Shown here in pieces: positions 7,204 through 12,930 of a DNA stretch of 14,007 bases. Location of the stretch: positions 1 through 14,007 of the forward strand of contig JAGVXZ010000028.1 of assembly GCA_018303515.1 (NCBI GenBank), read 5' to 3'. Made by a program: the position numbers and the translations under genes. Within the stretch, counting starts at the first letter, position 1. Each line of letters starts with the position of its first letter. The notes beneath the pieces are model-generated. The model ran no database searches. It saw nothing but the letters and a program-made list of their open reading frames with translations, and had not been told where the DNA came from. This stretch comes from Candidatus Woesearchaeota archaeon (GTDB lineage: Archaea; Nanobdellota; Nanobdellia; SCGC-AAA011-G17; GW2011-AR18).

Positions 7204-7676
7204 TGACAATATTAATCAGTTTTTTTACATTAGTTATGGGAATAATAATTGCTAGATTATCTTCTAATTTAATAAAAAGAATAATCAGAGAAACAAACTC
7301 ACACAAACTAATAAAAAATAAATTTAAAAAAGTATCTTCCCTTGATAAGATCTTGCCTAACTTAACAAGAATTGTTATATATCTTATTACAATAAATTTA
7401 ATTCTTGATCAACAAGAAATTAATATTAAAAAAAGTGTTATTATTTTCTCAATTCTAATTTTATCACTTATTCTTCTTAGTTTTAAAGATCTACTACCTA
7501 ACATAGTTGTAGGAATTTACTTAAAATTATTTAAAAGAATAAAACTAGAAGAGACCATTAAAATAAATGACATTGAAGGAAAAATAAAAAGGATTTCAAT
7601 CTTTGAAGTTACAATTTTAACAAAGAAAAAAGAATTAATTTCAATCCCAAATATAGATTTACTTAAAAAGCTCTAA
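7203..7676 (+). CDS. Miniature MscS-like membrane protein
   Basis: A 157-residue protein with three predicted membrane helices (about 1-19, 53-68, 77-93) followed by a segment that aligns by eye with the MscS pore exit and beta domain. FKDLLPNIVVGIYLKLFKRI (94-113), EETIKINDIEGKIKRISIFE and SIPN (147-150) match the order of the LSNIFSGVALIFDRAFKVGD, IVEIDKVMGIVHDIGLRSTR and IPN elements of the full MscS gene at 12930-13970. It lacks the C-terminal alpha/beta domain, and its third helix (SVIIFSILILSLILL) has none of the Gly/Ala packing of normal TM3. The ATG overlaps the secD stop by one base (TAATG), so it is the third gene of the sec operon. It may be a minimal channel or a non-conducting MscS relative that partners SecDF. 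Its 3' end overlaps dph5 on the other strand by 18 bases. Confidence 0.7.
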   Translation: MTILISFFTLVMGIIIARLSSNLIKRIIRETNSHKLIKNKFKKVSSLDKILPNLTRIVIYLITINLILDQQEINIKKSVIIFSILILSLILLSFKDLLPNIVVGIYLKLFKRIKLEETIKINDIEGKIKRISIFEVTILTKKKELISIPNIDLLKKL

Positions 7677-8408
7677 CATTTGTTCTTCAACAAAATGCAT
7701 CTTACCAGGAATTATCAGACACTGTGGAAATTTTCTAAATTTCATTGTTTTTAGTTCTTTCAATATTCCAGCCTTAATCTGCTGATTATCAGTTCCTAAA
7801 GAAGAACATGCTACCAAAAATAGATCATCATGTATCAATCCACCAGCCAATCTTCTTTCACAATCTTCTAAAAATTTAATAGCCTGGTTTATGGTCATAA
7901 ACTCATTCTTCTCGGGTCTTAAATCAAATAGGAACAAAGTATGTAAGTCTTTATTCTCTTTTAATACATTATATGGAGTGTTCACTTCCCACTTATCATC
8001 TGTAAAAGGAATAGAAGCTACTTTTCCAAAATTATATAATGATAATCCTGTATCAGCAATTGTATTAAACACAGAAGTATTATGAATAATTTTTACTTTA
8101 ACATTAAAATCTCTTGCTCTTAAAACTAGATCCGAATGTGTAGTTGCAAACATTGGATCACCAACAACTAATAAAGCAACATTCTGTTTTTTAGCAGGGT
8201 CTAAAATCTTATCTGATTGTGTTTCTACTAATTTTCTATCTGCTAAAATAATCTCCTTTCCATAAAACTCTTCTAACGCCTTGGAATTTACATTTAAAAC
8301 AGAAGTATAAGAATCTAAAAACACTAAATCTGAGTTTCTGATTATATACCATGCCCTCATGGTAATATCCATCTCATCTCCTAATCCTAAACCAATAATG
8401 TAAAGCAT
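7659..8408 (-). CDS. dph5: Diphthine synthase (Dph5/DphB)
   Basis: A 249-residue S-adenosylmethionine-dependent methyltransferase of the tetrapyrrole-methylase fold. Dph5 trimethylates the modified histidine of translation elongation factor 2 to give diphthine, the middle step of diphthamide synthesis. Family motifs are intact: GLGLGDEMDIT (6-16), VVGDPMFATTHSDL (81-94), HNTSVFNTIADTGLSLYNFG (109-128), CSSLGTDNQ (201-209) and IPGKMHFVEEQMLE (233-246). The length is normal. No clear Shine-Dalgarno precedes the ATG; the gene starts 12 bases after the stop of an upstream membrane-protein gene, so the two probably share a transcript from the promoter near 8866. The 3' end overlaps the convergent mini-MscS gene by 18 bases. 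The presence of dph5 is strong evidence that the host is an archaeon. Confidence 0.96.
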   Translation of the reverse strand: MLYIIGLGLGDEMDITMRAWYIIRNSDLVFLDSYTSVLNVNSKALEEFYGKEIILADRKLVETQSDKILDPAKKQNVALLVVGDPMFATTHSDLVLRARDFNVKVKIIHNTSVFNTIADTGLSLYNFGKVASIPFTDDKWEVNTPYNVLKENKDLHTLFLFDLRPEKNEFMTINQAIKFLEDCERRLAGGLIHDDLFLVACSSLGTDNQQIKAGILKELKTMKFRKFPQCLIIPGKMHFVEEQMLELFK

Positions 8409-8420
8409 AGATATTAGGTA

Positions 8421-8840
8421 CTAAAAAAAACTTTTAAACTTATGTATAATAGAACCTAAAACACCACCTAATCCTAAAGAGATTAAATTAAATTTAATAG
8501 ACAAAATAAACAAAGGAATTATTAACAAAATATTCCAGTTCAGTTTATTTAATTTCTTAAAATTCAAAGTTCCATAAGCTAATCCATAAATAAAAATAAT
8601 AAACAATGAAATGAAATTACTAAAAACAGGAAAGAAAATATATTCAGAGTTAAATAAAAAACCTAAAACAAATCCAATTAAAAAGAACCATAAAACCAGA
8701 TCAGAATTAAAAAAGAATAAAGAAGATAAACAAACAATTTCAATTAATCTAAAATAAATATTTCCTTGTTTTAATTCATCTTGTGTAAAATAAGCAATTA
8801 AATATCCTAAATATTGCCCTAAAAAAGAGATTATAAACAT
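8421..8840 (-). CDS. Small polytopic membrane protein, function unknown
   Basis: A 139-residue, strongly hydrophobic protein with about five or six predicted membrane helices (roughly 2-18, 28-44, 48-65, 72-91, 101-118, 119-133). Charged residues are few: a short loop around 19-31 (TQDELKQGNIYFR), a lysine cluster at about 95-99 (KKLNK), and a basic tail. The GLGLGGVLGS motif near the C-terminus suggests close packing of the last helix. I do not recognise the family. It is the first gene of a probable two-gene transcript with dph5 and starts at an ATG 26 bases after a strong TATA box, implying a leaderless mRNA. Its T-rich end (seven consecutive T before the TAG) is coding, not necessarily a terminator. 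There is no evidence that it functions in diphthamide synthesis. Confidence 0.7.
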   Translation of the reverse strand: MFIISFLGQYLGYLIAYFTQDELKQGNIYFRLIEIVCLSSLFFFNSDLVLWFFLIGFVLGFLFNSEYIFFPVFSNFISLFIIFIYGLAYGTLNFKKLNKLNWNILLIIPLFILSIKFNLISLGLGGVLGSIIHKFKSFF

Positions 8841-8860
8841 AATTCATTTAAAAGTTAAGT

Positions 8861-8880
8861 TATTTATAAATTTACTCTTA
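8861..8880 (-). promoter_or_regulatory. Promoter of the membrane protein-dph5 transcript
   Basis: GAGTAAA (BRE-like) followed by TTTATAAATA (8870-8861) on the minus strand, centred 26 bases before the ATG at 8840. This predicts a leaderless mRNA. The promoter lies directly after the stop of the upstream exported-protein gene (8882). Confidence 0.6.
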
Positions 8881-8881
8881 T

Positions 8882-11020
8882 TCATTTAAATTTAAGTCTA
8901 TCTTCTAAACCTTTCTCACCTGTACTTATTCCTACACCACAATTAACTTCTACATCATTATGAACATTCCTTCCGGTATCATATTCAGTAGAAGAAACAC
9001 CACATTGTGCAAACCAATTAGTTCTATCCTTAATAGGTTTTGAATATCTCACAAACAATCCACCTTTAGCTATTTCTTGATTAGGAAAAGGCACAACTAA
9101 AATACCATCAATTGTTCCATTATCATCAAGTAAACTATAACCACCAGTTAATTGAAAATTATATCCTTTTATTTCCTTGGGTTCATCACCAGAAACCACA
9201 AGATCTCTCAAATATCTATTTGTACCTAAACCAATATCTAAATTATCAAATTCAATTGCTGTACCAAGAAATCTATTTGAATTTAATAAGTCCTTTTGTG
9301 AATTCTTATAAATAGTCGTTCCTTCTTTATTTATTAAATATGTTCTTTGATCAATACTAAAAGATGTAAAATCAAAACTACCAATAAATTTTAAATCAAA
9401 ACTATCGATTAATTCAGGAGCAAAATGTAGTTTTAAATCATTAAATTTAAACTCTACATCCATACCACGATTATGTCCCCTTATTACTTCTTCTTTTTGT
9501 ATTTTTAAATTTCCTATTCTCGTATCACTTTCAATATCACCAGTAATTCCTGAGATATAAAATCCAAAATTTCCATCCTGTCGTTTATTAAGTTTAAATG
9601 GTACTACAACACCTAAACCAATTTCACCACTTAACCTCTCATTTAAAGTTGCACCAACAGGTAGATATTCTTTATTCAAACTATCTTCAGTATTTAATCC
9701 ACCTGCACCATTAATTTGTCCAAATAAATATCCTTTTAATCCAATCATGTCAGTAGGTATTTTAAGCCCTTTTCCAATTGCACCCCTAACAGCACCTTTT
9801 CTTCCAAAAGTATTCTTATCATATATTAATCCCATAATTGAAGGAGCTATTCCTCCCCATTTTACAACTCCACCAAATTCTAAATCACTAAAATGAAGTT
9901 CTTCTTCAATCTCATCAGTTCTTGTTTCATCTTGTTCAGTAACAGTTGCACCCTCAGAAACATCCTCCTGAGTAGTTTCAGTCTTATCATTAACACCTAA
10001 ACTTCCTTCACCTTGTTCAATAACATCTCCACCCTCAGAAACATCCTCAACCTCAATTTTTAAAAGATCATAATCTACTCCATCAAGAGAACTACCATTA
10101 ATAGCATAATTTAACATAATTGTATACAATCCAGCTCCTAAGTTAAGTGAAACATCTCCATCATTAAGTATCATTTCTCCAAAATTAGGCCCCTCTGGAA
10201 TAAACCTAGTAACTTCTCCTGAATTCAGCTTCCTATCATCTACTACCTTTTTCCAAGTAGAATCTCTCTCTAAATATTTGTCTAATTCTGCTCTAATAAC
10301 AAACTGACCTCCAGCATTAAGAACATATTCTCCGGGTTTTACTTTAACACGACCAGAATCATTACTTATTTTTGTTACAAGATCTTCTAATTTAGAATCA
10401 TCTTTTTTAAATAATTTAATTCTATAATCATTTTCATAAGCGTTTTGTTCTAAATTCACATCACCTTGTTCAATAACATCTCCACCCTCAGAAACATCCT
10501 TCGGAGTATTTTCAGTCTCATCATTAACACCTAAACTATCTTCTCCTTCACCTTCAGAAGATAGATCAACTTTATCGTTAACAATTATTTCTAACTCGTC
10601 AGTATCATATGATTGATTGCCAGAAATATTTTCAATATATTTCAAAGTTAAAAAATAATGCCCCTTAGCCAAATCTAAAGTTACTGGTTCATCTTTTAAA
10701 AGAGGCTCTAAGATAGCAGCATCACTAACTGAAACAATACTCTCACCAACTAATCTTGAACCAGCAAGTTCACTATAATCATCAGCATTATTCAATGCAG
10801 CAGCATAAACAATTTGCCCAGGTGCTTCAACAATATATTTTCCCGATTGAATAGAAACTTCTCTACTATCCACATGATCACCAGTTTCAATTTCATCTCC
10901 ATCCTCAGTTTTAAACTGAATATTGTACCTATCTTCATCCTCTTGTGCATTTACATTACCCTCTGATAACAACCCACTTCCAATCACTCCTATCCCAGCT
11001 AAAATTTTTCTCCAATTCAT
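8882..11020 (-). CDS. Exported protein with two Ig-like repeats and a barrel-like C-terminal region, unknown family
   Basis: A 712-residue protein from the ATG at 11020. Residues 1-25 (MNWRKILAGIGVIGSGLLSE, then GNVNA) form a signal peptide, cut before Q26. A longer reading from ATG 11059 would bury that signal behind 13 residues and overlap the previous gene by 32 bases, so I reject it. Two related beta domains follow, at about 30-151 (DRYNIQF, GKYIVEAPGQ, DLAKGHYFLTLKY) and 196-327 (NDYRIKLF, GEYVLNAGGQ, NLGAGLYTIMLNY). Acidic repeat linkers (152-195, 327-374) separate them from the rest. Residues 375-712 contain ten or more alternating-hydrophobicity strands (for example GEIGLGVVVPFKL, DLKFIGSFDFTSFSI, NFQLTGGYSLL, GGLFVRYSKPI), as in beta-barrel proteins, with cysteines at 673 and 694. 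It starts 7 bases after the upstream TonB-like gene and is surely co-transcribed. A soluble secreted beta protein is the main alternative to a barrel. Confidence 0.75.
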   Translation of the reverse strand: MNWRKILAGIGVIGSGLLSEGNVNAQEDEDRYNIQFKTEDGDEIETGDHVDSREVSIQSGKYIVEAPGQIVYAAALNNADDYSELAGSRLVGESIVSVSDAAILEPLLKDEPVTLDLAKGHYFLTLKYIENISGNQSYDTDELEIIVNDKVDLSSEGEGEDSLGVNDETENTPKDVSEGGDVIEQGDVNLEQNAYENDYRIKLFKKDDSKLEDLVTKISNDSGRVKVKPGEYVLNAGGQFVIRAELDKYLERDSTWKKVVDDRKLNSGEVTRFIPEGPNFGEMILNDGDVSLNLGAGLYTIMLNYAINGSSLDGVDYDLLKIEVEDVSEGGDVIEQGEGSLGVNDKTETTQEDVSEGATVTEQDETRTDEIEEELHFSDLEFGGVVKWGGIAPSIMGLIYDKNTFGRKGAVRGAIGKGLKIPTDMIGLKGYLFGQINGAGGLNTEDSLNKEYLPVGATLNERLSGEIGLGVVVPFKLNKRQDGNFGFYISGITGDIESDTRIGNLKIQKEEVIRGHNRGMDVEFKFNDLKLHFAPELIDSFDLKFIGSFDFTSFSIDQRTYLINKEGTTIYKNSQKDLLNSNRFLGTAIEFDNLDIGLGTNRYLRDLVVSGDEPKEIKGYNFQLTGGYSLLDDNGTIDGILVVPFPNQEIAKGGLFVRYSKPIKDRTNWFAQCGVSSTEYDTGRNVHNDVEVNCGVGISTGEKGLEDRLKFK
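8885..9898 (-). other. Barrel-like beta-strand region of the exported protein
   Basis: This segment encodes about 338 residues with almost no helix-forming stretches, many glycines and aromatic residues, and repeated strands of 8-12 residues in which every second residue is hydrophobic. Strands are joined by short polar turns (for example LDDNGTID) and longer loops. The protein ends in RLKFK rather than the terminal aromatic residue typical of bacterial outer-membrane barrels. Confidence 0.4.
10008..10047 (-). repeat. 40-base direct repeat, copy 1 (acidic linker)
   Basis: Identical over 40 bases to 10461-10500. It encodes DVSEGGDVIEQGE in the second acidic linker of the exported protein. A third, shorter copy (CACCCTCAGAAACATCCT on the plus strand) ends at 9966 and encodes DVSEGA. 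Confidence 0.9.
10040..10435 (-). other. Shared external beta domain, copy C
   Basis: About 130 residues starting NDYRIKLF and ending LLKIEVEDVSEGG. It shares with copies at 10568-10933 and 11433-11747 an opening (D/R)Y-x-I-x-(F/L) strand, a G-x-Y-x-(V/L) strand, an L-x-x-G-x-Y-x-(L/I)-x-L strand and a closing L-x-I-x-V strand, then an acidic linker. Confidence 0.55.
10461..10500 (-). repeat. 40-base direct repeat, copy 2 (acidic linker)
   Basis: The identical partner of 10008-10047, encoding DVSEGGDVIEQGD between the first and second beta domains. The neighbouring SLGVND(E/K)TE segment is also duplicated: SLGVNDETEN here precedes the repeat, whereas SLGVNDKTET follows it in copy 1. Copies are separated by about one beta domain, which points to recent domain-plus-linker duplication or gene conversion. 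Confidence 0.9.
10568..10933 (-). other. Shared external beta domain, copy B
   Basis: About 122 residues just after the signal peptide: DRYNIQF at the start, GKYIVEAPGQIVYAA, DLAKGHYFLTLKY and DELEIIVNDK at the end, followed by the SSEGEGED linker. It is probably an immunoglobulin-like or similar beta sandwich. Confidence 0.55.
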
Positions 11021-11027
11021 TTTGATC

Positions 11028-12890
11028 TTATTTCTCAAGTAAAATAAATTTTCTCCCATCAGCTCCTAAATCCCAACTTCTTACAAGAGTTTCAAGTTTT
11101 TTAGTATAAAAAGAACAATTCTTCCTATGAGAGTTAATTTCATTAGATTCAACAGTTAAATCATCTATTCTCCGATCATTAACATTAAAACCAATTTTAT
11201 AACTTTTAATAATTTCTTTACCTTCACATCTTGGACTTTTATTATAAGAATTATAAAGACTTGTAATTTTACTTTTTTGATCAGAAGTAAGTGTATACTT
11301 TTTAGGAGTTACAATCTGCTTTTTAGGAGGGACAGTTCTTTTTGGGTTAGAGGGTTTTAGTTGTATTTTAACTTGTTTAGGTTTAATTCTATCTTCTCCT
11401 TCACCTTCACCTTCTCCTTCACTCCTACTATCAGCAACTAAAGGATTAATTAAATAAAATGTAAAAGATTTAATTTTATTAGTTTCGTCTTTTAATTCTA
11501 ACTTATATCTTCCTTTTGAAAGCGGATCTAACGATACATCTATTAAATCAGAAAAGTCTGAAAATTCATCTCCATCATCAGACCTACTTTTTTGAGAATC
11601 TAAGGGAACCATCCTATAAAATAATTTAACATCATCATCCAAAGAATTAATTATTAAACTTTCATTTTTATTAACAATATAATCTCCACTTTCATTTGGA
11701 ACTAATTCTTGACCATCAACTAGAAATTGAATTTCATAATCTCTATTCTCTTTAACAGAATCAACAACTTGAGTTTGTTTTGTATCATGGCTTGGATCAT
11801 GTTTTGTATACGCCTTATAAATAATATAGGATAAATCACCAAATAAAGCAAGTAAAGATAAAGGCAAAAGATTTTTATAAATCAAAGATCTTAATGTCCT
11901 TCTTTCTTTTCTGTTACCTGATGGGAATCTAGGTACCACAGTTGAACTAGGAACAACAAAATTATCAGAATCTCCTTCATTTCTAAAAATAGGTGCATCA
12001 TCATTTACATCATCTTCATAATCTCTCCTACTTCTAGAAACAAATGTATCATCATTTGGATCATAATCAGAATCATCTTCATAATCTCTTTCATTTCTAA
12101 AAATAGGAGCAGCAACATTTACATCACCTTCAGTATCTGATTCACTAGTTCCGACACTTAATTTGGGTTTAGAAACTTCACTCACAATTGTATTATCAGT
12201 TCCTGATAAATCAAAATTCTCACCAGAAATTCCTAAAGTAACTAAATTCTCTAATTCTACACTAGAACTTCCTACAACACCCATACTGGCACCTTTTGTA
12301 ACACCTGTTAAAGCACTCTTTATTCCTCTTGTTTGCCAAAGTCCTGAGTTTAAATTTCTCGTAATTATTTCACCAGTTGTTGCTCTTAAATTAAAAGCTT
12401 GAGTACTCAAACCCTCAATCTTATTTAAAACTACATCTAAACCTTGAGAATCCGGTAAATCTCCACCATCACTTGGTTCCAATAAATTAACATCATATTC
12501 ATCAGTAACCTCTTCATCTCCAGAAAACTCATTAATATCCAGTTCTTCTTCTCTATTTCCAGAATCCTCAACACTTTTCGTTGCAAAAGATAAATCAGAT
12601 GGAGCACCAGCAGCAGCCAAATGAGCCTGAGCATGAGGATAAGGAGTAGTATTTTTAAGATCACTTGAATTTTTAGTTAGAAAATCATCTAAAAGCAAAT
12701 AAGCATTTTTACGTTCAGAAGGGTCATTCAAATAAGAAAAATCTCCATCCTCACCTCTAGCCATCACATCTGCCAAAGAATCTAATTTATTAGGATCATC
12801 AAACCCAGAATAATTACTAGAAGCCTCAATTATAAAGTCTCTAAACTCTTTTGGAAACCCCTCCAGCCTAATACTTAAATCATCCAACAT
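11028..12890 (-). CDS. TonB/AgmX-like single-span membrane protein with external beta domain, unknown family
   Basis: A 620-residue protein. Residues 1-326 are hydrophilic, very acidic and without a signal peptide, and are probably cytoplasmic; a near-repeat APIFRNE...RDYEDD occurs at 261-272 and, in swapped order, at 289-305. A basic cluster (RKERRTLR, 327-334) precedes one membrane helix at about 337-359, so by the positive-inside rule the N-terminus is in and the C-terminus out. Outside are a beta domain at 382-486 (NRDYEIQFLVDG, GDYIVNKNES, PLSKGRYKLELKD) shared with the downstream protein, an acidic SEGEGEGEGED run, a Lys/Pro-rich linker (501-531) and a C-terminal domain (532-620). The last resembles the AgmX/PglI C-terminal (TonB-C-like) domain: LTSDQKSKITSLYNSY, CEGKE, YKIGFNVNDRRIDDLTVES, then C592 and LVRSW. 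This layout suggests energy or signal transfer to an external partner, perhaps the protein encoded 7 bases downstream. The family assignment is by eye only. Confidence 0.7.
   Translation of the reverse strand: MLDDLSIRLEGFPKEFRDFIIEASSNYSGFDDPNKLDSLADVMARGEDGDFSYLNDPSERKNAYLLLDDFLTKNSSDLKNTTPYPHAQAHLAAAGAPSDLSFATKSVEDSGNREEELDINEFSGDEEVTDEYDVNLLEPSDGGDLPDSQGLDVVLNKIEGLSTQAFNLRATTGEIITRNLNSGLWQTRGIKSALTGVTKGASMGVVGSSSVELENLVTLGISGENFDLSGTDNTIVSEVSKPKLSVGTSESDTEGDVNVAAPIFRNERDYEDDSDYDPNDDTFVSRSRRDYEDDVNDDAPIFRNEGDSDNFVVPSSTVVPRFPSGNRKERRTLRSLIYKNLLPLSLLALFGDLSYIIYKAYTKHDPSHDTKQTQVVDSVKENRDYEIQFLVDGQELVPNESGDYIVNKNESLIINSLDDDVKLFYRMVPLDSQKSRSDDGDEFSDFSDLIDVSLDPLSKGRYKLELKDETNKIKSFTFYLINPLVADSRSEGEGEGEGEDRIKPKQVKIQLKPSNPKRTVPPKKQIVTPKKYTLTSDQKSKITSLYNSYNKSPRCEGKEIIKSYKIGFNVNDRRIDDLTVESNEINSHRKNCSFYTKKLETLVRSWDLGADGRKFILLEK
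11031..11297 (-). other. AgmX/PglI-like (TonB-C-like) C-terminal domain
   Basis: Residues 532-620 follow the order of that domain family: an N-terminal helix, a cysteine (C554), a strand with an (I/F)-G-F-x-(V/I) core, a polar turn (NDRR), a strand ending in V-E-S, a second cysteine (C592), then a helix ending in R-S-W. In the family the two cysteines are conserved, and here they could form a disulfide outside the cell. Confidence 0.4.
11433..11747 (-). other. Shared external beta domain, copy A
   Basis: About 105 residues of the TonB-like protein (382-486), the shortest of the three copies. The key strands are RDYEIQFL, GDYIVNK, LSKGRYKLEL and SFTFYLIN, and it is followed by the EGEGEGEGED linker. 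A 21-base stretch of that linker (11389-11409) is identical to 10536-10556 in the neighbouring gene. Confidence 0.55.
11976..12126 (-). repeat. In-gene duplicated segments encoding APIFRNE and RDYEDD
   Basis: TTCATTTCTAAAAATAGG occurs at 11976-11993 and again from 12090, and CATCTTCATAATCTCT at 12011-12026 and 12074-12089 (plus-strand sequence). The two elements appear in opposite order around an acidic spacer in the cytoplasmic half of the TonB-like protein. Confidence 0.8.
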
Positions 12891-12904
12891 ACACTACTGG
12901 TCAA

Positions 12905-12930
12905 TAACAAATTATATAAAGGTTACCTTT
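12905..12930 (-). promoter_or_regulatory. Promoter of the TonB-like/exported-protein operon, with a possible operator
   Basis: On the minus strand AAAGGTAACCTTTATATAA carries a BRE-like GGTAACC and a TATA box (12920-12912), centred 26 bases before the ATG at 12890, so the mRNA should be leaderless. AAAGGT-A-ACCTTT (12930-12918) is an inverted repeat with 6-base arms lying over the BRE and the first TATA bases, and could be an operator. The element begins inside the mscS stop codon. Confidence 0.65.

Noticed and set aside
8400..8450. T8 run on the minus strand near 8423-8430 as a terminator separating the membrane-protein gene from dph5
   Set aside because: The run is coding (Phe/Lys codons at the end of the membrane protein), and no separate promoter for dph5 is evident in the 12-base gap.
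9100..10560. CRISPR array suggested by identical 40-base repeats
   Set aside because: Only two full copies, unequal spacing of more than 400 bases, and they are in frame within a coding linker.
11021..11059. Upstream ATG giving a 725-residue exported protein
   Set aside because: It would place 13 polar residues before the signal peptide and overlap the previous gene by 32 bases; ATG 11020 fits both the signal peptide and a 7-base gap.
11389..11422. CTT/CAC-rich tract as a non-coding minisatellite
   Set aside because: It is in frame and encodes the SEGEGEGEGED linker; the neighbouring gene has the same linker type.
12163..12664. Open frames on either strand inside the TonB-like gene
   Set aside because: They lie in other frames of a well-supported gene, have low-complexity hydrophobic translations and no promoter of their own.
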